Of a stretch of 64,000 bases of DNA, positions 9,601 through 22,353 are shown piece after piece. The DNA is from Canna indica (lineage: Eukaryota; Streptophyta; Magnoliopsida; Zingiberales; Cannaceae). The DNA is taken from the NCBI GenBank assembly GCA_034359265.1, contig CP136898.1, positions 54,053,501 through 54,117,500 on the forward strand, read 5' to 3'. Every line of letters begins with the position of its first letter. Positions within the stretch are counted from its first letter, which is position 1. Under the pieces are notes generated by a model. It was given only the letters and a program-made list of their open reading frames with translations, was not told the DNA's origin and did not search any database. The translations under genes were made by a program, and so were the position numbers.

Positions 9601-11972
9601 CATCACAGTGAATGTTCTGGAATCGACCGGGACTCAGATTTCTGGTCGTTTCGAGTCGATACCTGAAAGTTCAATCAGTAGGCTTCGTTCAGCAATCTGT
9701 TCGAAAAACCGTGTAATTCTTTGCATCAGTCAGTCAAAAATAACTCGATTAACAACTTATCCCATCACAGTGAATGTTCTGGAGTCTGTCGGGACTCAGA
9801 TTGCTGGGCGTTTCCAGCCGATACCCCGAAGCTCAATCAGTCGGCTTCGTTCAAGATTCTATTCGAAAAATCTTGCAATTCTTTGCATTAGTCTGTCAAA
9901 AATAACTCGATTAACAACTTCTCCCATCACAGTGAATGTTCTGGAATCGCCCGGGACTCAGATTTTTGGTCGTTTCGAGTCGATACCTGAAAGTTCAATC
10001 AGTAGGCTTCGTTCAGCAATCTGTTCGAAAAACCGTGTAATTCTTTGCATTAGTCTGTCAAAAATAACTCGATTAACAACTTCTCCCATCACAGTGAATG
10101 TTCTGGAATCGCCCGGGACTCAGATTGCTGGGCGTTTCGAGCCGATACCCCGAAGTTCAATTAGTCGGCTTCGTTCAAGATTCTATTCGAAAAAATCTTA
10201 CAATTCATTGCATTAGTCTATCAAAAATAACTCGATTAACAAATTCTCCCATCATAGTGAATGTTCTGGAGTCGGTCGGGACTCAGATTTCTGGTCGTTT
10301 CGATTCGATACCCCGAAGTTCAATCAGTCGGCTTCGTTCAAGATTCTATTCTAAAATTCTTGCAATTCTTTGCATCAGTCAGTCAAAAATAACTCGATTA
10401 ACAACTTATCCCATCACAGTGAATGTTCTGGAGTCGGTCGGGACTCAGATTGCCGGGCGTTTCCAGCCAATACCCCGAAATTCAATCAGTCGGCTTCGTT
10501 CAAGATTCTTTTCAAAAAATCTTGCAATTCTTTGCATTAGTCTATCAAAAATAACTCGATTAACAACTTCTCCCATCACAGTGAATGTTCTGGAATCGCC
10601 CGGGACTCAGATTTCTGGTCGTTTCGAGTCGATACTTGAAAGTTCAATCAGTAGGCTTCGTTCAGCAATCTGTTCAAAAAACCGTGTAATTCTTTGCATT
10701 AGTCTGTCAAAAATAACTCGATTAACAACTTATCCCATCACAGTGAATGTTCTGGAGTTGCTCGGGACTCAGATTGCTGGGCGTTTCGAGCCAATACCCC
10801 GAAGTTCAATCAGTCGGCTTCGTTCAAGATTCTATTCGAAAAATCTTGCAATTCTTTGCATTAGTTTGTCAAAAATAACTCGATTAACAACTTCTCCCAT
10901 CACAGTGAATGTTCTGGAATCGACCGGGACTCAGATTTCTGGTCGTTTCGAGTCGATACCTGAAAGTTCAATCAGTAGGCTTCGTTCAGCAATCTGTTCG
11001 AAAAACCGTGTAATTCTTTGCATCAGTCAGTCAAAAATAACTCGATTAACAACTTATCCCATCACAGTGAATGTTCTGGAGTCTGTCGGGACTCAGATTG
11101 CTGGGCGTTTCCAGCCGATACCCCGAAGCTCAATCAGTCGGCTTCGTTCAAGATTCTATTCGAAAAATCTTGCAATTCTTTGCATTAGTCTGTCAAAAAT
11201 AACTCGATTAACAACTTCTCCCATCACAGTGAATGTTCTGGAATCGCCCGGGACTCAGATTTTTGGTCGTTTCGAGTCGATACCTGAAAGTTCAATCAGT
11301 AGGCTTCGTTCAGCAATCTGTTCGAAAAACCGTGTAATTCTTTGCATTAGTCTGTCAAAAATAACTCGATTAACAACTTCTCCCATCACAGTGAATGTTC
11401 TGGAATCGCCCGGGACTCAGATTTCTGGTCGTTTCGAGTCGATACCTGAAAGTTCAATCAGTAGGCTTCGTTCAGCATTCTGTTCGAAAAACTGTGTAAT
11501 TCTTTGCATTAGTCTGTCAAAAATAACTCGATTAACAACTTATCCCATCACAGTGAATTTTCTGGAGTTGCTCGGGACTCAGATTGCTGCGCGTTTCGAG
11601 CCGATACCCCGAAGTTCAATCAGTCGGTTTCGTTCAAGATTCTATTCGAAATATCTTGCAATTCTTTGCATTAGTCTATCAAAAATAACTCAATTAACAA
11701 ATTCTCCCATCACAGTGAATGTTCTGGAGTCGGTCGGGACTCAGATTTCTGGACGTTTCGAGTCGATACCCCGAAGTTCAATCAGTCGGCTTCGTTCAAG
11801 ATTCTATTCGAAAATTCTTGCAATTCTTTGCATCAGTCAGTCAAAAATAACTCGATTAACAACTTATCCCATCACAGTGAATGTTCTGGAGTCGGTCGGG
11901 ACTCAGATTGCTGGGCGTTTCCAGCCAATACCCCGAAGTTCAATCAGTCGGCTTCGTTCAAGATTCTATTCA
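8267..11972 (+). repeat. Segmental duplicate, right copy (pairs with 1-3706)
   Basis: This is the second copy of the block described for 1-3706. It contains the 8-mer HOR at 8828-10124 and most of the HOR opening at 10125, in the same monomer order as 562-1858 and 1859-3706. Its right end is not a natural HOR end. The partner continues with ttcaataaatcttgc, while this copy is cut and joined to another monomer, so the truncation came after the duplication or created its edge. Confidence 0.83.
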
Positions 11973-11977
11973 GATTT
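11967..11977 (+). other. A/B boundary: truncated monomer, ~95-bp deletion
   Basis: The R-group end attctatt runs straight into cagatttctggtcg of an E-group monomer, skipping the A-run, the ttgcaattc tail, the conserved A-rich block and cccatcacagtg. The f anchors at 10125 and 12137 are 2012 apart. Thirteen monomers plus one base would be 2107, so 95 bases are missing. A TCA is shared at both ends (attctatTCA and gacTCAgattt), consistent with microhomology-mediated joining. This is also where domain A variants give way to domain B variants. Confidence 0.88.
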
Positions 11978-12071
11978 CTGGTCGTTTCGAGTCGATACCT
12001 GAAAGTTCAATCAGTAGGCTTCGTTCAGCAATCTGTTCGAAAAACCGTGTAATTCTTTGCATTAGTCTGTC

Positions 12072-12234
12072 AAAAATAACTCGATTAACAACTTATCCCA
12101 TCACAGTGAACGTTCTGGAGTCGGTCGGGACTCAGATTGCTGGGCGTTTTGAGCCGATACCCCGAAGTTCAATTAGTCGGCTTCGTTCAAGATTCTATTC
12201 GAAAAATTCTTGCAATTCATTGCATTAGTCTATC
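12072..12234 (+). repeat. Reference f monomer, 163 bp, HOR-opening unit
   Basis: The distance from aaaaataac at 12072 to the next copy at 12235 is 163, one base longer than the standard unit. The extra base lies in the A/T run after tattcg (gaaaaattcttgc here, gaaaaaatctt in domains A and C). Linked markers are gtgaacgttctgg, gcgttttgagccg (B) or gcgtttcgagccg (A, C), caattagtcgg and caattcattgcattagtcta. I count 55 f monomers in the window. Consecutive ones are spaced n x 162 + 1, apart from the few intervals carrying a private indel. They are the best marker of HOR boundaries. Confidence 0.93.
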
Positions 12235-13596
12235 AAAAATAACTCGATTAACAAATTCTCCCATCACAGTGAATGTTCTGGAGTCGGTCGGGACTCAGAT
12301 TTCTGGTCGTTTCGAGTCGATACCCCGAAGTTCAATCAGTCAGCTTCGTTCAAGATTCTATTCGAAAATTCTTGCAATTCTTTGCATCAGTCAGTCAAAA
12401 ATAACTCGATTAACAACTTATCCCATCACAGTGAATGTTCTGGAGTCGGTCGGGACTCAGATTGCTGGGCGTTTCCAGCCAATACCCCGAAGTTCAATCA
12501 GTCGGCTTCGTTCAAGATTCTATTCAAAAAATCTTGCAATTCTTTGCATTAGTCTGTCAAAAATAACTCGATTAACAACTTCTCCCATCACAGTGAATGT
12601 TCTGGAATCGCCCGGGACTAAGATTTCTGGTCGTTTCGAGTTGATACCTGAAAGTTCAATCAGTAGGCTTCGTTCAGCAATCTGTTCGAAAAACCGTTTA
12701 ATTCTTTGCATTAGTCTGTCAAAAATAACTCGATTAACAACTTCTCCCATCACAGTGAATGTTCTGGAATCGCCCGGGACTCAGATTTTTGGTCGTTTCG
12801 AGTCGATACCTGAAAGTTCAATCAGTAGGCTTCGTTCAGCATTCTGTTCGAAAAACTGTGTAATTCTTTGCATTAGTCTGTCAAAAATAACTCGATTAAC
12901 AACTTATCCCATCACAGTGAACGTTCTGGAGTCGGTCGGGACTCAGATTGCTGGGCGTTTTGAGCCGATACCCCGAAGTTCAATTAGTCGGCTTCGTTCA
13001 AGATTCTATTCAAAAAATTCTTGCAATTCATTGCATTAGTCTATCAAAAATAACTCGATTAACAAATTCTCCCATCACAGTGAATGTTCTGGAGTCGGTC
13101 GGGACTCAGATTTCTGGTCGTTTCGAGTCGATACCCCGAAGTTCAATCAGTCGGCTTCGTTCAAGATTCTATTCGAAAATTCTTGCAATTCTTTGCATCA
13201 GTCAGTCAAAAATAACTCGATTAACAACTTATCCCATCACAGTGAATGTTCTGGAGTCGGTCGGGACTCAGATTGCTGGGCGTTTCCAGCCAATACCCCG
13301 AAGTTCAATCAGTCGGCTTCGTTCAAGATTCTATTCAAAAAATCTTGCAATTCTTTGCATTAGTCTGTCAAAAATAACTCGATTAACAACTTCTCCCATC
13401 ACAGTGAATGTTCTGGAATCGCCCGGGACTAAGATTTCTGGTCGTTTCGAGTCGATACCTGAAAGTTCAATCAGTAGGCTTCGTTCAGCAATCTGTTCGA
13501 AAAACCGTGTAATTCTTTGCATTAGTCTGTCAAAAATAACTCGATTAACAACTTATCCCATCACAGTGAACGTTCTGGAGTCGGTCGGGACTCAGA
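12137..13596 (+). repeat. 5-mer (811 bp) plus 4-mer (649 bp), copy 1 of 3
   Basis: f anchors are at 12137, 12948 and 13597. The 5-mer is f-d-a-b-e with private variants cagtcagcttcg in d, gagttgatacc and accgtttaattc in b, and cagatttttggtcg in e. The 4-mer is f-d-a-b, with ttcaaaaaattcttgc in its opening f. The same pair with the same variants occurs at 28190-29649 and 36137-37596. Confidence 0.85.
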
Positions 13597-16500
13597 TTGC
13601 TGGGCGTTTTGAGCCGATACCCCGAAGTTCAATTAGTCGGCTTCGTTCAAGATTCTATTCAAAAAATTCTTGCAATTCATTGCATTAGTCTATCAAAAAT
13701 AACTCGATTAACAAATTCTCCCATCACAGTGAATGTTCTGGAGTCGGTCGGGACTCAGATTTCTGGTCGTTTCGAGTCGATACCCCGAAGTTCAATCAGT
13801 CGGCTTCGTTCAAGATTCTATTCGAAAATTCTTGCAATTCTTTGCATCAGTCAGTCAAAAATAACTCGATTAACAACTTATCCCATCACAGTGAATGTTC
13901 TGGAGTCGGTCGGGACTCAGATTGCTGGGCGTTTCCAGCCAATACCCCGAAGTTCAATCAGTCGGCTTCGTTCAAGATTCTATTCAAAAAATCTTGCAAT
14001 TCTTTGCATTAGTCTGTCAAAAATAACTCGATTAACAACTTCTCCCATCACAGTGAATGTTCTGGAATCGCCCGGGACTAAGATTTCTGGTCGTTTCGAG
14101 TCGATACCTGAAAGTTCAATCAGTAGGCTTCGTTCAGCAATCTGTTCGAAAAACCGTGTAATTCTTTGCATTAGTCTGTCAAAAATAACTCGATTAACAA
14201 CTTCTCCCATCACAGTGAATGTTCTGGAATCGCCCGGGACTCAGATTTCTGGTCGTTTCGAGTCGATACCTGAAAGTTCAATCAGTAGGCTTCGTTCAGC
14301 ATTCTGTTCGAAAAACTGTGTAATTGTTTGCATTAGTTTGTCAAAAATAACTCGATTAACAACTTATCCCATCACAGTGAATGTTCTGGAGTTGCTCGGG
14401 ACTCAGATTGCTGGGCGTTTCGAGCCGATACCCCGAAGTTCAATCAGTCGGCTTCGTTCAAGATTCTATTCGAAATATCTTGCAATTCTTTGCATTAGTC
14501 TGTCAAAAATAACTCGATTAACAACTTATCCCATCACAGTGAACGTTCTGGAGTCGGTCGGGACTCAGATTGCTGGGCGTTTTGAGCCGATACCCCGAAG
14601 TTCAATTAGTCGGCTTCGTTCAAGATTCTATTCGAAAAATTCTTGCAATTCATTGCATTAGTCTATCAAAAATAACTCGATTAACAAATTCTCCCATCAC
14701 AGTGAATGTTCTGGAGTCGGTCGGGACTCAGATTTCTGGTCGTTTCGAGTCGATACCCCGAAGTTCAATCAGTCGGCTTCGTTCAAGATTCTATTCGAAA
14801 ATTCTTGCAATTCTTTGCATCAGTCAGTCAAAAATAACTCGATTAACAACTTATCCCATCACAGTGAATGTTCTGGAGTCGGTCGGGACTCAGATTGCTG
14901 GGCGTTTCCAGCCAATACCCCGAAGTTCAATCAGTCGGCTTCGTTCAAGATTCTATTCAAAAAATCTTGCAATTCTTTGCATTAGTCTGTCAAAAATAAC
15001 TCGATTAACAACATCTCCCATCACAGTGAATGTTCTGGAATCGCCCGGGACTAAGATTTCTGGTCGTTTCGAGTCGATACCTGAAAGTTCAATCAGTAGG
15101 CTTCGTTCAGCAATCTGTTCGAAAAACCGTGTAATTCTTTGCATTAGTCTGTCAAAAATAACTCGATTAACAACTTCTCCCATCACAGTGAATGTTCTGG
15201 AGTTGCTCGGGACTCAGATTGCTGGGCCTTTCGAGCCGATACCCCGAAGTTCAATCAGTCGGCTTCGTTCAAGATTCTATTCGAAATATCTTGCAATTCT
15301 TTGCATTAGTCTCTCAAAAATAACTCGATTAACAACTTATCCCATCACAGTGAACGTTCTGGAGTCGGTCGGGACTCAGATTGCTGGGCGTTTTGAGCCG
15401 ATACCCCGAAGTTCAATTAGTCGGCTTCGTTCAAGATTCTATTCGAAAAATTCTTGCAATTCATTGCATTAGTCTATCAAAAATAACTCGATTAACAAAT
15501 TCTCCCATCACAGTGAATGTTCTGGAGTCGGTCGGGACTCAGATTTCTGGTCGTTTCGAGTCGATACCCCGAAGTTCAATCAGTCGGCTTCGTTCAAGAT
15601 TCTATTCGAAAATTCTTGCAATTCTTTGCATCAGTCAGTCAAAAATAACTCGATTAACAACTTATCCCATCACAGTGAATGTTCTGGAGTCGGTCGGGAC
15701 TCAGATTGCTGGGCGTTTCCAGCCAATACCCCGAAGTTCAATCAGTCGGCTTCGTTCAAGATTCTATTCAAAAAATCTTGCAATTCTTTGCATTAGTCTG
15801 TCAAAAATAACTCGATTAACAACTTCTCCCATCACATTGAATGTTCTGGAATCGCCCGGGACTAAGATTTCTGGTCGTTTCGAGTCGATACCTGAAAGTT
15901 CAATCAGTAGGCTTCGTTCAGCAATCTGTTCGAAAAACCGTGTAATTCTTTGCATTAGTCTGTCAAAAATAACTCGATTAACAACTTCTCCCATCACAGT
16001 GAATGTTCTGGAATCGCCCGGGACTCAGATTTCTGGTCGTTTCGAGTCGATACCTGAAAGTTCAATCAGTAGGCTTCGTTCAGCATTCTGTTCGAAAAAC
16101 TGTGTAATTGTTTGCATTAGTTTGTCAAAAATAACTCGATTAACAACTTATCCCATCACAGTGAATGTTCTGGAGTTGCTCGGGACTCAGATTGCTGGGC
16201 GTTTCGAGCCGATACCCCGAAGTTCAATCAGTCGGCTTCGTTCAAGATTCTATTCGAAATATCTTGCAATTCTTTGCATTAGTCTGTCAAAAATAACTCG
16301 ATTAACAACTTATCCCATCACAGTGAACGTTCTGGAGTCGGTCGGGACTCAGATTGCTGGGCGTTTTGAGCCGATACCCCGAAGTTCAATTAGTCGGCTT
16401 CGTTCAAGATTCTATTCGAAAAATTCTTGCAATTCATTGCATTAGTCTATCAAAAATAACTCGATTAACAAATTCTCCCATCACAGTGAATGTTCTGGAG

Positions 16501-18948
16501 TCGGTCGGGACTCAGATTTCTGGTCGTTTCGAGTCGATACCCCGAAGTTCAATCAGTCGGCTTCGTTCAAGATTCTATTCAAAAATTCTTGCAATTCTTT
16601 GCATCAGTCAGTCAAAAATAACTCGATTAACAACTTATCCCATCACAGTGAATGTTCTGGAGTCGGTCGGGACTCAGATTGCTGGGCGTTTCCAGCCAAT
16701 ACCCCGAAGTTCAATCAGTCGGCTTCGTTCAAGATTCTATTCAAAAAATCTTGCAATTCTTTGCATTAGTCTGTCAAAAATAACTCGATTAACAACATCT
16801 CCCATCACAGTGAATGTTCTGGAATCGCCCGGGACTAAGATTTCTGGTCGTTTCGAGTCGATACCTGAAAGTTCAATCAGTAGGCTTCGTTCAGCAATCT
16901 GTTCGAAAAACCGTGTAATTCTTTGCATTAGTCTGTCAAAAATAACTCGATTAACAACTTCTCCCATCACAGTGAATGTTCTGGAGTTGCTCGGGACTCA
17001 GATTGCTGGGCCTTTCGAGCCGATACCCCGAAGTTCAATCAGTCGGCTTCGTTCAAGATTCTATTCGAAATATCTTGCAATTCTTTGCATTAGTCTCTCA
17101 AAAATAACTCGATTAACAACTTATCCCATCACAGTGAACGTTCTGGAGTCGGTCGGGACTCAGATTGCTGGGCGTTTTGAGCCGATACCCCGAAGTTCAA
17201 TTAGTCGGCTTCGTTCAAGATTCTATTCGAAAAATTCTTGCAATTCATTGCATTAGTCTATCAAAAATAATTCGATTAACAAATTCTCCCATCACAGTGA
17301 ATGTTCTGGAGTCGGTCGGGACTCAGATTTCTGGTCGTTTCGAGTCGATACCCCGAAGTTCAATCAGTCGGCTTCGTTCAAGATTCTATTCGAAAATTCT
17401 TGCAATTCTTTGCATCAGTCAGTCAAAAATAACTCGATTAACAACTTATCCCATCACAGTGAATGTTCTGGAGTCGGTCGGGACTCAGATTGCTGGGCGT
17501 TTCCAGCCAATACCCCGAAGTTCAATCAGTCGGCTTCGTTCAAGATTCTATTCAAAAAATCTTGCAATTCTTTGCATTAGTCTGTCAAAAATAACTCGAT
17601 TAACAACTTCTCCCATCACAGTGAATGTTCTGGAATCGCCCGGGACTAAGATTTCTGGTCGTTTCGAGTCGATACCTGAAAGTTCAATCAGTAGGCTTCG
17701 TTCAGCAATCTGTTCGAAAAACCGTGTAATTCTTTGCATTAGTCTGTCAAAAATAACTCGATTAACAACTTCTCCCATCACAGTGAATGTTCTGGAATCG
17801 CCCGGGACTCAGATTTCTGGTCGTTTCGAGTCGATACCTGAAAGTTCAATCAGTAGGCTTCGTTCAGCATTCTGTTCGAAAAACTGTGTAATTGTTTGCA
17901 TTAGTTTGTCAAAAATAACTCGATTAACAACTTATCCCATCACAGTGAATGTTCTGGAGTTGCTCGGGACTCAGATTGCTGGGCGTTTCGAGCCGATACC
18001 CCGAAGTTCAATCAGTCGGCTTCGTTCAAGATTCTATTCGAAATATCTTGCAATTCTTTGCATTAGTCTGTCAAAAATAACTCGATTAACAACTTATCCC
18101 ATCACAGTGAACGTTCTGGAGTCGGTCGGGACTCAGATTGCTGGGCGTTTTGAGCCGATACCCCGAAGTTCAATTAGTCGGCTTCGTTCAAGATTCTATT
18201 CGAAAAATTCTTGCAATTCATTGCATTAGTCTATCAAAAATAACTCGATTAACAAATTCTCCCATCACAGTGAATGTTCTGGAGTCGGTCGGGACTCAGA
18301 TTTCTGGTCGTTTCGAGTCGATACCCCGAAGTTCAATCAGTCGGCTTCGTTCAAGATTCTATTCAAAAATTCTTGCAATTCTTTGCATCAGTCAGTCAAA
18401 AATAACTCGATTAACAACTTATCCCATCACAGTGAATGTTCTGGAGTCGGTCGGGACTCAGATTGCTGGGCGTTTCCAGCCAATACCCCGAAGTTCAATC
18501 AGTCGGCTTCGTTCAAGATTCTATTCAAAAAATCTTGCAATTCTTTGCATTAGTCTGTCAAAAATAACTCGATTAACAACATCTCCCATCACAGTGAATG
18601 TTCTGGAATCGCCCGGGACTAAGATTTCTGGTCGTTTCGAGTCGATACCTGAAAGTTCAATCAGTAGGCTTCGTTCAGCAATCTGTTCGAAAAACCGTGT
18701 AATTCTTTGCATTAGTCTGTCAAAAATAACTCGATTAACAACTTCTCCCATCACAGTGAATGTTCTGGAGTTGCTCGGGACTCAAATTGCTGGGCCTTTC
18801 GAGCCGATACCCCGAAGTTCAATCAGTCGGCTTCGTTCAAGATTCTATACGAAATATCTTGCAATTCTTTGCATTAGTCTCTCAAAAATAACTCGATTAA
18901 CAACTTATCCCATCACAGTGAACATTCTGGAGTCGGTCGGGACTCAGA
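13597..18948 (+). repeat. Three tandem copies of a 1784-bp 11-mer (6-mer + 5-mer)
   Basis: f anchors at 13597, 14570, 15381, 16354, 17165, 18138 and 18949 alternate 973 and 811. The 6-mer is f-d-a-b-e-c and the 5-mer is f-d-a-b-c. The 5-mer's b follows aacaacatctccc, and its c has gggcctttcgagcc and a tctctcaaaa tail. Copy-specific changes include acattga at 15837 and the tatacgaaat, ctcaaattgc and gaacattctgg variants in the last 5-mer. Confidence 0.86.
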
Positions 18949-21900
18949 TTGCTGGGCGTTTTGAGCCGATACCCCGAAGTTCAATTAGTCGGCTTCGTTC
19001 AAGATTCTATTCGAAAAATTCTTGCAATTCATTGCATTAGTCTATCAAAAATAACTCGATTAACAAATTCTCCCATCACAGTGAATGTTCTGGAGTCGGT
19101 CGGGACTCAGATTTCTGGTCGTTTCGAGTCGATACCCCGAAGTTCAATCAGTCGGCTTCGTTCAAGATTCTATTCGAAAATTCTTGCAATTCTTTGCATC
19201 AGTCAGTCAAAAATAACTCGATTAACAACTTATCCCATCACAGTGAATGTTCTGGAGTCGGTCGGGACTCAGATTGCTGGGCGTTTCCAGCCAATACCCC
19301 GAAGTTCAATCAGTCGGCTTCGTTCAAGATTCTATTCAAAAAATCTTGCAATTCTTTGCATTAGTCTGTCAAAAATAACTCGATTAACAACTTCTCCCAT
19401 CACAGTGAATGTTCTGGAATCGCCCGGGACTAAGATTTCTGGTCGTTTCGAGTCGATACCTGAAAGTTCAATCAGTAGGCTTCGTTCAGCAATCTGTTCG
19501 AAAAACCGTGTAATTCTTTGCATTAGTCTGTCAAAAATAACTCGATTAACAACTTCTCCCATCACAGTGAATGTTCTGGAATCGCCCGGGACTCAGATTT
19601 CTGGTCGTTTCGAGTCGATACCTGAAAGTTCAATCAGTAGGCTTCGTTCAGCATTCTGTTCGAAAAACTGTGTAATTCTTTGCATTAGTCTGTCAAAAAT
19701 AACTCGATTAACACCTTATCCCATCACAGTGAATGTTCTGGAGTTGCTCGGGACTCAGATTGCTGGGCGTTTCAAGCCGATACCCCGAAGTTCAATCAGT
19801 CGGCTTCGTTCAAGATTCTATTCGAAATATCTTGCAATTCTTTGCATTAGTCTATCAAAAATAACTCGATTAACAAATTCTCCCATCACAGTGAATGTTC
19901 TGGAGTCGGTCGAGACTCAGATTTCTGGTCGTTTCGAGTCGATACCCCGAAGTTCAATCAGTCGGCTTCGTTCAAGATTCTATTCGAAAATTCTTGCAAT
20001 TCTTTGCATCAGTCAGTCAAAAATAACTCGATTAACAACTTATCCCATCACAGTGAATGTTCTGGAGTCGGTCGGGACTCAGATTGCTGGGCGTTTCCAG
20101 CCAATACCCCGAAGTTCAATCAGTCGGCTTCGTTCAAGATTCTATTCAAAAAATCTTGCAATTCTTTGCATTAGTCTGTCAAAAATAACTCGATTAACAA
20201 CATCTCCCATCACAGTGAATGTTCTGGAATCGCCCGGGACTAAGATTTCTGGTCGTTTCGAGTCGATACCTGAAAGTTCAATCAGTAGGCTTCGTTCAGC
20301 AATCTGTTCGAAAAACCGTGTAATTCTTTGCATTAGTCTGTCAAAAATAACTCGATTAACAACTTCTCCCATCACAGTCAATGTTCTGGAGTTGCTCGGG
20401 ACTCAGATTGCTGGGCCTTTCGAGCCGATACCCCGAAGTTCAATCAGTCGGCTTCGTTCAAGATTCTATTCGAAATATCTTTCAATTCTTTGCATTAGTC
20501 TCTCAAAAATAACTCGATTAACAACTTATCCCATCACAGTGAACGTTCTGAAGTCGGTCGGGACTCAGATTGCTGGGCGTTTTGAGCCGATACCCCGAAG
20601 TTCAATTAGTCGGCTTCGTTCAAGATTCTATTCGAAAAATTCTTGCAATTCATTGCATTAGTCTATCAAAAATAACTCGATTAACAAATTCTCCCATCAC
20701 AGTGAATGTTCTGGAGTCGGTCGGGACTCAGATTTCTGGTCGTTTCGAGTCGATACCCCGAAGTTCAATCAGTCGGCTTCGTTCAAGATTCTATTCGAAA
20801 ATTCTTGCAATTCTTTGCATCAGTCAGTCAAAAATAACTCGATTAACAACTTATCCCATCACAGTGAATGTTCTGGAGTCGGTCGGGACTCAGATTGCTG
20901 GGCGTTTCCAGCCAATACCCCGAAGTTCAATCAGTCGGCTTCGTTCAAGATTCTATTCAAAAAATCTTGCAATTCTTTGCATTAGTCTGTCAAAAATAAC
21001 TCGATTAACAACTTCTCCCATCACAGTGAATGTTCTGGAATCGCCCGGGACTAAGATTTCTGGTCGTTTCGAGTCGATACCTGAAAGTTCAATCAGTAGG
21101 CTTCGTTCAGCAATCTGTTCGAAAAACCGTGTAATTCTTTGCATTAGTCTGTCAAAAATAACTCGATTAACAACTTCTCCCATCACAGTGAATGTTCTGG
21201 AATCGCCCGGGACTCAGATTTCTGGTCGTTTCGAGTCGATACCTGAAAGTTCAATCAGTAGGCTTCGTTCAGCATTCTGTTCAAAAAACTGTGTAATTGT
21301 TTGCATTAGTTTGTCAAAAATAACTCGATTAACAACTTATCCCATCACAGTGAATGTTCTGGAGTTGCTCGGGACTCAGATTGCTGGGCGTTTCGAGCCG
21401 ATACCCCGAAGTTCAATCAGTCGGCTTCGTTCAAGATTCTATTCGAAATATCTTGCAATTCTTTGCATTAGTCTGTCAAAAATAACTCGATTAACAACTT
21501 ATCCCATCACAGTGAACGTTCTGGAGTCGGTCGGGACTCAGATTGCTGGGCGTTTTGAGCCGATACCCCGAAGTTCAATTAGTCGGCTTCGTTCAAGATT
21601 CTATTCGAAAAATTCTTGGAATTCATTGCATTAGTCTATCAAAAATAACTCGATTAACAAATTCTCCCATCACAGTGAATGTTCTGGAGTCGGTCGGGAC
21701 TCAGATTTCTGGTCGTTTCGAGTCGATACCCCGAAGTTCAATCAGTCGGCTTCGTTCAAGATTCTATTCAAAAATTCTTGCAATTCTTTGCATCAGTCAG
21801 TCAAAAATAACTCGATTAACAACTTATCCCATCACAGTGAATGTTCTGGAGTCGGTCGGGACTCAGATTGCTGGGCGTTTCCAGCCAATACCCCGAAGTT

Positions 21901-22353
21901 CAATCAGTCGGCTTCGTTCAAGATTCTATTCAAAAAATCTTGCAATTCTTTGCATTAGTCTGTCAAAAATAACTCGATTAACAACATCTCCCATCACAGT
22001 GAATGTTCTGGAATCGCCCGGGACTAAGATTTCTGGTCGTTTCGAGTCGATACCTGAAAGTTCAATCAGTAGGCTTCGTTCAGCAATCTGTTCGAAAAAC
22101 CGTGTAATTCTTTGCATTAGTCTGTCAAAAATAACTCGATTAACAACTTCTCCCATCACAGTGAATGTTCTGGAGTTGCTCGTGACTCAGATTGCTGGGC
22201 CTTTCGAGCCGATACCCCGAAGTTCAATCAGTCGGCTTCGTTCAAGATTCTATACGAAATATCTTGCAATTCTTTGCATTAGTCTCTCAAAAATAACTCG
22301 ATTAACAACTTATCCCATCACAGTGAACGTTCTGGAGTCGGTCGGGACTCAGA
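18949..22353 (+). repeat. 10-mer (1621 bp) plus 11-mer (1784 bp): a 3405-bp super-repeat
   Basis: f anchors are 18949, 20570, 21543 and 22354. The 10-mer is f-d-a-b-e-c-d-a-b-c. Its internal c carries acaccttatccc and tttcaagccg, and its second d has gtcgagactc. The 10-mer and several neighbours recur 3405 bases on (18138/21543, 18949/22354, 20570/23975), with tatacgaaat shared by the 18138 and 21543 HORs. A private change gives ttggaattcattg near 21,618, creating a GAATTC. Confidence 0.82.

Larger units (their letters stand above)
1..11972 (+). repeat. Domain A: long irregular HORs (left flank)
   Basis: Domain A is defined by f monomers with gaaaaaatcttac and gcgtttcgagccg, d monomers with cgtttcgattcgata, and a monomers with ccccgaaattc and attcttttcaaaa. 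The b monomers here keep gggactcagattt and lack the ctaagattt marker of domain B. f anchors (first base of TTGCTGGGCG) lie at 562, 1859, 4452, 6883, 8828 and 10125, giving HORs of 8, 16, 15, 12 and 8 monomers and a final truncated one. Variable HOR length and many hybrid monomers point to an older, less homogenised layer. Confidence 0.88.
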
